From positions 1-6,796 of the forward strand of contig JAGCLI010000210.1 in the NCBI GenBank assembly GCA_017647065.1: 6,796 nt of DNA, in the 5' to 3' direction. Position numbers and translations under genes: made by a program. Origin of the DNA: Bacteroidales bacterium. GTDB lineage: Bacteria; Bacteroidota; Bacteroidia; Bacteroidales; P3. Below, piece after piece: positions 1-6,796 of this stretch. How positions within the stretch are numbered: the first letter of the stretch is position 1; each line of letters opens with the position of its first letter. The notes beneath the pieces are model-generated. The model saw nothing but the letters and a program-made list of their open reading frames with translations. It did not search any database and was not told where the DNA came from.

Positions 1-2108
1 TTGTTAGATTCAATATATATTGTCTTAATATTGTTTAATGCTGATTTAGCTTCCTCTGTACCTGGGTAGGTTTCTACAACTTTTTTTAAGTAAAGAAGTG
101 CGTCTTTTTCCTTACCCATATTGTAATAAATCATACCTATTTTTGCGTAAGAGTCTTTTGCATGTATTGATTGTGGGTAGTTTTTTGTGATTTCAGTATA
201 TAATTCAAGCGATTTAGGATATAAATCAAGTGTTAAGTAAGAATTCGCTAATTCATACTTAATGCTTGCTACATAACTGCTTTTTGGGAATTGTGATAAT
301 GCAGATTCTAAAATGCTAATCTTTCTATCGTAGTTTCCTAATGCACCATAAGCCATACCTTTTTGATAACTTGCATAGTCGGCATCTAATTTATTTTTTG
401 TTATCACATAATCATACTCCTTAATCGCATTTTGGAAATCTTTACTCATATATAAACAATCGGCATATCTACATTTAGCATCGATTTTCATTGTTTCGTT
501 TTGTAATGTTTCGCATTGTTTGAAATATTCTTTTGCTTGGGAGTATTTCTTTTGTTTAAAAAGGTTATAACCCATTGTATAGTTTGCTTGGTTGTAATAA
601 ATATTAGAGTTAGAACCTGAGGTAGAGAAGAATTTTTTAAGATTATTGATCGAAAGTGAATAATTCTCCATTTGATAATAAGACTCTCCTTTCAAATAAT
701 AGGCAATAGCTGTAATTTCGTTTGAATGGGCTTGCGATAACGATTTGTCAAGATAAATTATTGCTTCATCAAGTTTATTTTCGTTAAAACACTCTATTGC
801 TCTGTTTAAACAAATTTTTTGATATGCTTGATTGATAACTTTATTGCGTTCTGTCATTTGCTCAATCATTTCTATCGCATCGCGATAGTTTTGTGTATTT
901 CCATAAAGCTGAGCAAGGTATTCTTTAGCCTCATTTGCATTTTTTGATTTTGGGAATAACTCTATGTAAGTCTGAAAGGCCTTTATAGATTCGTTAAAAG
1001 CAGAGTTGGTTTCGCAAGAAAGTTTTGCGTAATTTAATAATGCTTTTTCTTTAATCTTTTTGTCAAAGTCATATTTGTAAGCCTCCTTAAACATAGATTT
1101 TGCTGCAATTTTGTCATTGAGTTGAAGGTGGCAAATTCCTAAATGATAAAGTGCGTTTTGCGAAAGAGAGTCGTTGTTATCTCCTGTTTTTTCTAAATAA
1201 GTCTTTGCTCTATCGTATTGTTTCTCTTCCAAAAGTGTAAATCCTAATAAATAGTAATCTTGAGGTGTGGCAACATTTGGCTCTTGTAGCGATTTTTCAA
1301 GATAAGGTATTGCTTCGCTATAACGACCAAGTTTATAGTAAGCATCTCCAAGCATTTTGTTGAGTTCAGAGCTGTTTTTAGATTTTGAACTATTAGAAAG
1401 TTCAGATGCGATTGCAATTAGCTCTTCGTATTTTTGTTCTTTGTAGTAGATTTGTGCTATATAGTAAGGTACAATCTTTCCAAAATTCTTCTCATTTTTT
1501 AAAGAAAGAAATTCTTTTAAAGCTTTGTTGTAGTCATGTTCTTCATAAAGAATGTGAGCATAAAAATAAGTGGCAGCAACAGCATACTTACTTCTTGCAT
1601 CTTTTACCTTCATAAAACAAGTCTTTGCATTGTCGTAGTCATTTTGCATAAATTGGCAGTGACCTCTTTTGTAGTAATATTCATACTTGGTATTTTGAGG
1701 TAAAGTCTTAGTGTCAATTTGAGAATATATTGTTTCGGCTTTTGGAAACTCTTGATTCCTTACGTAATGATTGGCTAAAAGAAATTTAGCATCATTTACT
1801 CTATTGCTTTGCTTGAAAGTGTTTATGAAATCCAAGAGAAGCTTGTCTGTATCGTTGTTCATCATTTGGTAAGCACAAGATGCTTGAAAGAAATAAGCAT
1901 CCTCTAACGATAAATTATAGTTTGCCTTGTGTTTTTCAATGTAGGAGGAAAACTGTTCAAAACTTAAAGAATAGTTTTTGCTATAATAACTCTCAAAAGC
2001 TTGCTTTAAATCATCAGATTTTTTAATCTCTGTTTTTTGAGCCAAGAGAATAAAAGGTGTTAGAAATAAACTTGTTGCTACAATAAATGCTTTAATATTT
2101 TTTCTCAT
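1..2108 (-). CDS. Large secreted TPR-repeat protein, partial (C-terminus beyond the left edge)
   Basis: An open frame on the minus strand runs without a stop from the ATG at 2106-2108 to the window edge, giving 702 residues. Residues 1-23 form a signal peptide: a basic start (MRKNIK), a hydrophobic core, then a likely cleavage at LLA/Q24. There is no lipobox cysteine, so the product is probably a periplasmic soluble protein. The rest is almost entirely helical TPR-like repeats. Clear ones lie near residues 247-280 (LGDAYYKLGRYSEAIPYLEK), 317-347, 580-610, 613-646 (the ELANSYLTLDLYPKSLELY stretch) and 648-690, several ending in the F/YPxS-type turns seen in YbgF/BamD-like repeats. TPR arrays bind proteins; no catalytic domain is visible. 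From memory, similar Bacteroidota proteins are about 1000 residues, so perhaps 300 are missing here. The gene is divergent from the rsfS operon. The partner and exact role are unknown; the family call is firm. Confidence 0.9.
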   Translation of the reverse strand, partial: MRKNIKAFIVATSLFLTPFILLAQKTEIKKSDDLKQAFESYYSKNYSLSFEQFSSYIEKHKANYNLSLEDAYFFQASCAYQMMNNDTDKLLLDFINTFKQSNRVNDAKFLLANHYVRNQEFPKAETIYSQIDTKTLPQNTKYEYYYKRGHCQFMQNDYDNAKTCFMKVKDARSKYAVAATYFYAHILYEEHDYNKALKEFLSLKNEKNFGKIVPYYIAQIYYKEQKYEELIAIASELSNSSKSKNSSELNKMLGDAYYKLGRYSEAIPYLEKSLQEPNVATPQDYYLLGFTLLEEKQYDRAKTYLEKTGDNNDSLSQNALYHLGICHLQLNDKIAAKSMFKEAYKYDFDKKIKEKALLNYAKLSCETNSAFNESIKAFQTYIELFPKSKNANEAKEYLAQLYGNTQNYRDAIEMIEQMTERNKVINQAYQKICLNRAIECFNENKLDEAIIYLDKSLSQAHSNEITAIAYYLKGESYYQMENYSLSINNLKKFFSTSGSNSNIYYNQANYTMGYNLFKQKKYSQAKEYFKQCETLQNETMKIDAKCRYADCLYMSKDFQNAIKEYDYVITKNKLDADYASYQKGMAYGALGNYDRKISILESALSQFPKSSYVASIKYELANSYLTLDLYPKSLELYTEITKNYPQSIHAKDSYAKIGMIYYNMGKEKDALLYLKKVVETYPGTEEAKSALNNIKTIYIESN

Positions 2109-2213
2109 TTTATTATTTTTTTAAGGTACTAAATTACTACAAAAAAATCACATATAGAATTTAGTGTTTATTTTTTTTTAACGTTGAAATGTTGAAAAAA
2201 GTGTATAAATGAT

Positions 2214-2314
2214 TCAAAGAGCAAAATAATTCAAAGAAATAAAAAAATAAAACAAAGGAATAATTTGCTAATTCAAAGAAATAATTTTCTAAAACAAAGA
2301 AAAAAATACACAAC
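2214..2314. repeat. Degenerate 21-bp tandem repeat, about five units
   Basis: The core WCAAAGR recurs with its C at 2215, 2232, 2253, 2274 and 2295. The spacings are 17, 21, 21 and 21 bases. The four regular units are 2231-2251, 2252-2272, 2273-2293 and 2294-2314. By direct comparison, unit 2 matches unit 3 at 17 of 21 positions and unit 1 matches unit 3 at 16 of 21. Units 1 and 3 begin TCAAAG, units 2 and 4 ACAAAG. A 21-base step is close to two turns of B-DNA, so the cores and A-tracts lie on one face of the helix. The repeat ends about 35 bases before the -7 box of rsfS. It could be a protein-binding array, curved DNA that aids transcription, or a neutral low-complexity duplication. The periodicity is seen; the function is inferred. 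Confidence 0.65.
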
Positions 2315-2326
2315 TTTTTTCAAAAA

Positions 2327-2356
2327 TTAGCGTTATTAGAATTATTCGTATATTTG
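2327..2356 (+). promoter_or_regulatory. Predicted Bacteroidota-type promoter of the rsfS-ftsH operon
   Basis: TATATTTG at 2349-2356 fits the Bacteroidota -7 consensus TAnnTTTG exactly. A TTA at 2327-2329 sits 19 bases upstream, where the -33 TTG is expected; it is a one-base mismatch. Transcription would start near 2361-2364, leaving a leader of only about 15-18 bases before the rsfS ATG. No Shine-Dalgarno sequence is visible in that A/T-only leader, as is common in this phylum. Confidence 0.6.
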
Positions 2357-2378
2357 CATAATAATTTTATAAAATAGA

Positions 2379-2750
2379 ATGGGAAAACAAAGAAAAGAAG
2401 CAGAAATTCTTTCACAAATAGCAGTGAAAGGAATACAAGAAAAAAAAGGAAAAAATATTACCATAATAGATTTTGATGGTATAGATGGTTCTTTATTTGA
2501 ATATTACGTGATTTGCACAGCTAATTCTCCTACTCACGTGGATGCAATTACAGATTCAATTGACAGAGAGATTAAACAAGCAACAGGACTTAATCCAAGA
2601 AAAGTTGAAGGTTTACAAAATTGTCAATGGGTCTTACTTGACTACTTTGATGTCGTAGTTCACGTTTTCTTAGAAGAAACAAGAGAGTTTTATAATATAG
2701 AGGCAATGTGGAAAGACGTTAAACAAACTCATTTAGAAGATATAGAATAA
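2379..2750 (+). CDS. rsfS: Ribosome silencing factor RsfS (Iojap/DUF143 family)
   Basis: A 123-residue protein, normal length for the family. RsfS binds ribosomal protein uL14 on the large subunit and blocks joining of the subunits, lowering translation when nutrients run short (known for the family). Family signatures are present in order: residues 41-57 (EYYVICTANSPTHVDAI, matching the DYFVI..G.S..HV.AI block), E77-G78, then WVLLDYFDVVVHVF at 84-97 and REFYNIEAMW at 102-111. The start is secure: an in-frame TAA at 2370-2372 lies just upstream and 2379 is the first ATG. It is the first gene of the operon, 10 bases before ftsH. RsfS next to ftsH is, from memory, a common order in Bacteroidota. 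Nothing in the protein looks unusual. Confidence 0.95.
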   Translation: MGKQRKEAEILSQIAVKGIQEKKGKNITIIDFDGIDGSLFEYYVICTANSPTHVDAITDSIDREIKQATGLNPRKVEGLQNCQWVLLDYFDVVVHVFLEETREFYNIEAMWKDVKQTHLEDIE

Positions 2751-2760
2751 AAACAAAACT

Positions 2761-4779
2761 ATGGCTCAACAAAATAAATCGAAAAAACAAGCACCTAAAA
2801 TTAAATTCAAAATATATTGGATATACATTGGATTGCTTTTAATCTTGGGATTTATGATGTTTGGTGGGGGAGATTCCACTACTTCAAAGGAAATCAATGA
2901 GCAAAAGCTTAGAAGCGTTTTGATTAAAAAGGATTATGAAAAAATAAACGTAGTTAATAAAGAGTTTGCAGAGATTTATATCAAGCAATCACAGATTCAA
3001 AACGACACAACCTACAATGACTTGAAGCCAAAAGGGACTTTTGGTTCTACAAACAAGAGTTACAATGGATTTTACATATTTAAGTTTGTTGATTATGAAG
3101 ATTTCCGTGCTATTTTAAAGACTGTAGAGGATCAATGGATAGCAAAAGATACAATAGGTGTAGCAACTCAAGTTGAAAAACAAAAAATCATTGCAGACAA
3201 ACGCATTAACGTTGAATCAGAGGAAAGAAAAAGTTTCTTTGGAGATAATGGATTCTTTATTATTTCTATGTTGGTAATGATTCTTGTTTGGATATTGTTT
3301 TTTAGAATGATGAGAGGTGGTAGCAATTCTGGCGGAGGCGGAATGGGTGGAGGTATTTTCAATGTTGGAAAAAGTAAAGCGAAACTTTATGACAAAGACA
3401 AAGATATTTCAATTACCTTTGCAGATGTTGCAGGCTTAGAAGAAGCAAAAGTTGAAGTTAAAGAAATAGTAGATTTCTTAAAATCGCCATCAAAATACAC
3501 TAATTTAGGAGGAAAAATACCTAAGGGAGCATTGTTAGTTGGCCCTCCGGGTACAGGAAAAACTCTTTTAGCAAAGGCAGTTGCGGGAGAAGCAAAAGTT
3601 CCTTTCTTTTCAATGTCGGGAAGTGATTTTGTGGAGATGTTTGTTGGCGTTGGAGCTTCACGAGTTCGCGACTTATTTGAAACAGCGAAGAAAAAAGCCC
3701 CTTGTATCGTTTTTATAGATGAGATAGACGCTATTGGACGAGCACGAGGCAAAAACTTGTCTTCTGGTTCTAATGATGAGAGAGAAAATACCTTGAATCA
3801 ACTGCTCACAGAAATGGATGGATTTGGTACAAATGCAGGAGTAATTATTCTTGCAGCGACAAATAGAGCAGATATCTTGGATAAAGCTTTATTAAGGGCA
3901 GGAAGATTTGATAGACAGATACATGTAGATTTGCCAGATTTAACAGAAAGAAAAGCGATCTTTAATGTACATACAAAAAAACTTAAATTTGATGAGAAGG
4001 ATGTAGATATAGAATTCTTATCGAAACAAACTCCGGGATTTTCTGGGGCGGACATAGCTAATGTTTGTAATGAAGCAGCTTTGATCGCAGCAAGAAAAGA
4101 TAAAAAGATAATAGAAAAACAAGATTTCTTAGATGCGGTAGATAGAATTATTGGAGGATTAGAGAAAAAGAATAAAATCATAACTCCAAAAGAAAAACGC
4201 ACAATTGCATATCATGAAGCAGGACACGCTTCTGTTAGTTGGTTATTAGAACACGCTAATCCGCTTGTGAAAGTTACTATTGTGCCAAGAGGACAAGCAC
4301 TTGGAGCAGCATGGTACTTACCAGAAGAAAGACAAATCACCACAAAGGCTCAACTTTTAGACCAAATGATTTCCTTGCTTGGAGGAAGAGCGGCCGAAGA
4401 AATTGTTTTTGGAGAAGTATCCACAGGAGCGTTGAACGATTTGGAAAGAGTGACAAAGCAAGCTTATGCAATGGTAGTTTATTATGGCTTAGACAAAGAA
4501 ATAGGTAATATAAGTTTTTACGATTCCAGCGGACAAAGTGAATATGGCTTCCAAAAACCATTCAGCGACAAAACTGCAGAAAAAATAGATGCACAAATAC
4601 GTTCTATGGTTGAAGAAGCATACAATAAAGCAAAAGCAATATTGACAGAAAACAGAGAAAAGTTAGATGCTTTGGCAACAATACTTGTAGAAAGAGAGGT
4701 AATATTCAGAGAAGACGTAGAGAATATTTACGGAAAGCGTCCTTGGGACGAAGAAAAAGCAGATGAGCAACAAGCATAA
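2761..4779 (+). CDS. ftsH: ATP-dependent zinc metalloprotease FtsH
   Basis: A 672-residue membrane-anchored AAA+ protease, of usual length. It pulls misfolded membrane proteins and selected soluble regulators into a hexameric chamber on the cytoplasmic side. Order of parts: basic N-terminus; membrane segment about 17-35; periplasmic domain about 36-164; second membrane segment about 165-182; glycine-rich linker 186-198; AAA domain with Walker A GPPGTGKT (261-268), pore motif FVG (294-296), Walker B IVFIDEID (316-323) and second region of homology from ATNRADILD to GRFDRQ (366-386); then the M41 protease with HEAGH (485-489, zinc ligands H485 and H489, catalytic E486) and the third ligand D560. 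All key residues are intact, so it should be active. The periplasmic domain is the least conserved part. Its last 17 bases overlap the next gene, which suggests translational coupling. Confidence 0.98.
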   Translation: MAQQNKSKKQAPKIKFKIYWIYIGLLLILGFMMFGGGDSTTSKEINEQKLRSVLIKKDYEKINVVNKEFAEIYIKQSQIQNDTTYNDLKPKGTFGSTNKSYNGFYIFKFVDYEDFRAILKTVEDQWIAKDTIGVATQVEKQKIIADKRINVESEERKSFFGDNGFFIISMLVMILVWILFFRMMRGGSNSGGGGMGGGIFNVGKSKAKLYDKDKDISITFADVAGLEEAKVEVKEIVDFLKSPSKYTNLGGKIPKGALLVGPPGTGKTLLAKAVAGEAKVPFFSMSGSDFVEMFVGVGASRVRDLFETAKKKAPCIVFIDEIDAIGRARGKNLSSGSNDERENTLNQLLTEMDGFGTNAGVIILAATNRADILDKALLRAGRFDRQIHVDLPDLTERKAIFNVHTKKLKFDEKDVDIEFLSKQTPGFSGADIANVCNEAALIAARKDKKIIEKQDFLDAVDRIIGGLEKKNKIITPKEKRTIAYHEAGHASVSWLLEHANPLVKVTIVPRGQALGAAWYLPEERQITTKAQLLDQMISLLGGRAAEEIVFGEVSTGALNDLERVTKQAYAMVVYYGLDKEIGNISFYDSSGQSEYGFQKPFSDKTAEKIDAQIRSMVEEAYNKAKAILTENREKLDALATILVEREVIFREDVENIYGKRPWDEEKADEQQA

Positions 4780-5347
4780 AAGAGAAAAGTTTTTCAAAGT
4801 TGTAAAACACAATCTTATAAAAGAGGAAGTAGGAGAGTTTTCAAAAGAAACTTCTCCTGCTTCTTATCTTAAAATAGAAGAAGATAAGCTAATTGTTTTT
4901 GCAAAGAAGTTTATTCAGGCTCAAGGACGATTTGTTTATTGTGAAAGCGAGAATGACTTTGTTCAAAAGCTACAATCTCACATTGCATATCGTAAATGGG
5001 AGAAGATTCTTGCCTTTAATGAAGATTTAAACTCTTATTTAAATAGTGTAGGTGATGAAACTGTTTTGGAAAATGATAATGCGATAGTAGGAATTAGTCT
5101 TTGTCAAGCAATGATTGCAAATTCAGGGAGTATTCTTATTACTTCTAACCAAGGATTTGGAGATAAAATAAATAAACTCCCTTCTATTTTTATAGTTGTT
5201 GCCCATTCTTCTCAAATATATTCTAATTATAAAGAGGCATTGCAACCTTTGTTAGAAGCGATTCCTCAAAATATTAGTACGATTATGCCAAGCGAGGCAT
5301 TGAAACAATCTGTTATAGAATTTTATCTTTATGTAATTGAACAATAA
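4763..5347 (+). CDS. LUD-domain protein (LutC/YkgG-like), divergent
   Basis: A 194-residue soluble protein with no membrane segment. The middle and end match the LUD (DUF162) fold of LutC: VGISLCQAMIANSGSILITS (109-128) corresponds to the G.t.adaaIAdtGsivl block, and LPSIFIVVAHSSQI (139-152) to the family's lP..hIvvv....i strand. LutC acts with LutA and LutB in lactate oxidation, but neither partner is nearby, so a role in lactate use is not supported. LUD genes between ftsH and cdsA recur in Bacteroidota as I recall, with unknown function. The ATG at 4763 lies inside ftsH in another frame; no other ATG appears until residue 117, so this start is preferred. The C-terminus (residues 171-194) lacks the usual GPSRTADI and GAHGP segments, and no other frame restores them. 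The gene ends with TAA TAA. Confidence 0.82.
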   Translation: MSNKHKREKFFKVVKHNLIKEEVGEFSKETSPASYLKIEEDKLIVFAKKFIQAQGRFVYCESENDFVQKLQSHIAYRKWEKILAFNEDLNSYLNSVGDETVLENDNAIVGISLCQAMIANSGSILITSNQGFGDKINKLPSIFIVVAHSSQIYSNYKEALQPLLEAIPQNISTIMPSEALKQSVIEFYLYVIEQ

Positions 5348-5355
5348 TAAGGAAT

Positions 5356-6168
5356 ATGAACGATTTATTAAAAAGAACTCTCACAGGAGCGGTGTATGTA
5401 GCAAGTGTTTTAGCAGCAATTTGTTTCAATCCTATAATATCTTCCATTTATTTTGGAATTATAGGACTTATTGCTTTAAGTGAATTTTATAATATCACAT
5501 CAAAAAATTGTCAAAAGATAAATCCTATACTTGCTTATTTGACTGCTATATTTCTTTATATCACAGTTGCACTATATTCTTTTAACATAGATTTTAAAAT
5601 ACCACTTTTGATAAGTGTAGCTTTGTTTGTCGCAATTTTTATTGTTGCTTTATATCAAAAAACCGAAAATCCTTTCACATCTATCGCTTATACAATTTGT
5701 GGATTGATTTATATAATTTTGCCAATCTCTACAACAAATCTCATAATTCAATATAATTCGGAATTTCAACCCCTTTTACTACTAAGTGTCTTTATATTAG
5801 CGTGGTGTAACGATAGTTTCGCATATTTAACAGGTGTAAAATTTGGTAAACATCGCCTTTTTGAAAGACATTCTCCTAAGAAAAGTTGGGAAGGCTTTGT
5901 CGGTGGATTTTTATTTACTATAATTGCAGGTATTGTAATTTCAAAATTTTCTAATATATTTGCAATCTGGCATTGGATAGTTATTTCAATAATCGTTTCC
6001 TCTGTTGGAACACTTGGAGACTTAGTTGAATCTATGTTTAAACGTCAAATGGGAGTAAAAGATAGTGGAAAAATTCTCCCAGGGCATGGAGGAATCTTAG
6101 ATCGTTTTGATATACTTTTCATAGTCTTGCCGATAGTGTGGGTTTATTTAGAATTAATTGTAAAATAA
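5356..6168 (+). CDS. cdsA: Phosphatidate cytidylyltransferase (CDP-diacylglycerol synthase)
   Basis: A 270-residue integral membrane enzyme that makes CDP-diacylglycerol and pyrophosphate from CTP and phosphatidate, the branch point of phospholipid synthesis. The CDP-diglyceride synthetase signature is complete at 226-252: SMFKR, KDSGK, LPGHGGILDRFD, including the acidic and HGG residues of the active site. Supporting blocks are WCNDSFAYLTG (150-160), SPKKSWEGFVGG (173-184) and GDLVES (221-226). About seven or eight hydrophobic stretches span the chain, as expected. It starts 8 bases after the LUD gene's stop. An AAGGA at 5349-5353 ends only two bases before the ATG, too close to be a good ribosome binding site. 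The neighbouring psd uses the same lipid pathway two steps later. Confidence 0.97.
   Translation: MNDLLKRTLTGAVYVASVLAAICFNPIISSIYFGIIGLIALSEFYNITSKNCQKINPILAYLTAIFLYITVALYSFNIDFKIPLLISVALFVAIFIVALYQKTENPFTSIAYTICGLIYIILPISTTNLIIQYNSEFQPLLLLSVFILAWCNDSFAYLTGVKFGKHRLFERHSPKKSWEGFVGGFLFTIIAGIVISKFSNIFAIWHWIVISIIVSSVGTLGDLVESMFKRQMGVKDSGKILPGHGGILDRFDILFIVLPIVWVYLELIVK
5933..5962 (+). promoter_or_regulatory. Possible internal promoter ahead of psd, weak
   Basis: Inside cdsA, TTG at 5933-5935, a 19-base spacer and TATATTTG at 5955-5962 match the Bacteroidota -33/-7 consensus fully. It would start transcription about 200 bases before psd. The sequence also encodes ordinary CdsA residues, and other TAnnTTTG boxes occur by chance in this AT-rich window (for example 3081-3088, 3926-3933 and 5618-5625, none with a well placed TTG). 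I treat it as a candidate only. Confidence 0.22.
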
Positions 6169-6175
6169 CAAAGAT

Positions 6176-6796
6176 ATGTACATACACAAAGAAGGATACA
6201 AAATTAGTATTTCGATTATAATCATTACGATCTTAGCATTAGTTGCTATGTTTTGTTTCATAAAAGAATGGAACGTGTTTTGGTGGTTGCTAATTGCAGG
6301 ATTATTGATATTTGATTTTGTAGTAATTAGATTTTTTAGAATCCCGGCAAGAGATTTAGCCTCAAATCCAAATCAAGTAATTGCTTCGGCAGACGGAACA
6401 ATAGTGGTAGTGGAAAAAGTCTTTGAACCAGAAATATTAAAGACAGAATGTATTCAAATTTCTACCTTTATGTCGCCAAATAACGTTCACGTAAATCGCT
6501 ATCCCGTTTCAGGAAAAGTAGTTTACGTTAATTATCATTCTGGACGCTATCTAATAGCAAAACATCCTAAGAGTTCAACTTTAAATGAGCGTACAACAGT
6601 TTGTGTAGAAACAGAAAAAGGAAAAAAAGTCGTAATAAGACAAATCGCAGGAGCATTGGCAAGAAGAATTGTCTGCTATGCACAAGAAGGAGACGTAGTA
6701 AAACAAGGAGAAGAATTAGGATTTATAAAATTTGGCTCACGAGTAGATTTATTTATCCCTATTGACTCGCAAGTACATGCTGAATTAGAAGATAAA
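6176..6796 (+). CDS. psd: Phosphatidylserine decarboxylase, short form, partial (3' end beyond the window)
   Basis: 207 residues are visible. The short-form family is usually about 215-230 residues, so only a small tail is missing. The enzyme removes CO2 from phosphatidylserine to give phosphatidylethanolamine at the inner membrane. It is made as a proenzyme that cuts itself between Gly and Ser, turning the Ser into a pyruvoyl cofactor. Visible parts: family start IHKEGY (3-8), two hydrophobic segments at about 8-30 and 34-53, FFRIPAR (53-59), D73 in ASADGT, H105 in NNVHVNRYP, and the cleavage site G187/S188 in FGSRVD. D73, H105 and S188 correspond to the Asp-His-Ser autocleavage triad known from E. 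coli Psd. FGS in place of LGST is normal for the short form. An in-frame TAA at 6161-6163 lies upstream, so the ATG at 6176 is the first available. It follows cdsA by 7 bases. Confidence 0.95.
   Translation, partial: MYIHKEGYKISISIIIITILALVAMFCFIKEWNVFWWLLIAGLLIFDFVVIRFFRIPARDLASNPNQVIASADGTIVVVEKVFEPEILKTECIQISTFMSPNNVHVNRYPVSGKVVYVNYHSGRYLIAKHPKSSTLNERTTVCVETEKGKKVVIRQIAGALARRIVCYAQEGDVVKQGEELGFIKFGSRVDLFIPIDSQVHAELEDK

Larger units (their letters stand above)
2109..2378. other. Divergent AT-rich intergenic region
   Basis: These 270 bases separate the leftward TPR gene from the rightward rsfS operon, so they should hold promoters for both. No open frame of note is present. The region is extremely AT-rich with long A or T tracts, including a run of nine T at 2171-2179 and a short direct repeat GTTGAAA at 2183-2189 and 2191-2197. 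The right half holds the 21-bp repeat and the rsfS promoter listed separately. For the TPR gene the best -7 candidate is TAATTTAG on the minus strand (2129-2136, one mismatch to TAnnTTTG). It has no TTG at the usual distance upstream, so I do not call it as a promoter. Confidence 0.8.

Noticed and set aside
1406..1615. Plus-strand open frame of 69 codons
   Set aside because: It lies wholly opposite the TPR gene, whose frame is continuous and has clear repeat structure; the plus-strand product has no recognisable features.
2169..2180. Run of nine T that might be a terminator
   Set aside because: No GC-rich or even convincing AT stem precedes it on either strand, and it lies between divergent gene starts where no terminator is needed.
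2214..2314. The 21-bp repeat read as a CRISPR array
   Set aside because: The units are degenerate and directly abutting, with no unique spacers of constant length and no cas genes nearby.
3168..4202. Three minus-strand open frames of 64, 121 and 134 codons inside ftsH
   Set aside because: They are antisense to intact FtsH domains (linker, AAA and protease start) and their sequences are low-complexity by-products of those codons.
4311..4561. Overlapping plus- and minus-strand open frames of 65 and 74 codons
   Set aside because: Both lie within the conserved FtsH protease domain in other frames, with no start signals and no family resemblance.
5273..5347. Frameshift or sequencing error at the end of the LUD gene
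   Set aside because: Translating the other two frames through this stretch yields no GPSRTADI or GAHGP motif, and the final hydrophobic strand remains in the original frame.
6362..6796. Psd as an inactive homologue because it lacks LGST
   Set aside because: The short-form family uses FGSRVD at the cleavage site, and the Asp, His and Ser of the triad are all present.

Overview
The window is a slice of an AT-rich bacterial chromosome, most likely from the phylum Bacteroidota (Bacteroidetes). Four observations point there. The FtsH residues are of the Bacteroidota type. The gene order rsfS-ftsH-LUD-cdsA-psd is one I recall from that phylum. Gene starts lack clear Shine-Dalgarno sequences. A TAnnTTTG promoter box lies just before the main operon. 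All four visible stop codons are TAA, as expected at low GC. I cannot settle the order; Bacteroidales or Flavobacteriales would both fit.

Layout: 1-2108 (minus strand) is the N-terminal 702 residues of a large secreted tetratricopeptide-repeat (TPR) protein that runs off the left edge. 2109-2378 is a very AT-rich divergent intergenic region. It holds a degenerate 21-bp tandem repeat and a good promoter for the rightward genes. 2379-6796 (plus strand) is a tightly packed operon: rsfS (ribosome silencing factor), ftsH (membrane AAA+ zinc protease), a LUD-domain protein of unknown role, cdsA (CDP-diacylglycerol synthase) and psd (phosphatidylserine decarboxylase, cut by the right edge). Gaps are 10, -17 (overlap), 8 and 7 bases, so one transcript with translational coupling is likely.

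The operon joins translation control under starvation (RsfS), membrane protein quality control (FtsH) and phosphatidylethanolamine synthesis (CdsA and Psd; the intervening phosphatidylserine synthase is not in the window). The genes are conserved housekeeping types. The least ordinary items are the 21-bp phased repeat in the divergent promoter region and the LUD protein, whose C-terminus seems to lack a conserved block of the family. I found no mobile element, CRISPR array, RNA gene or clearly new system.
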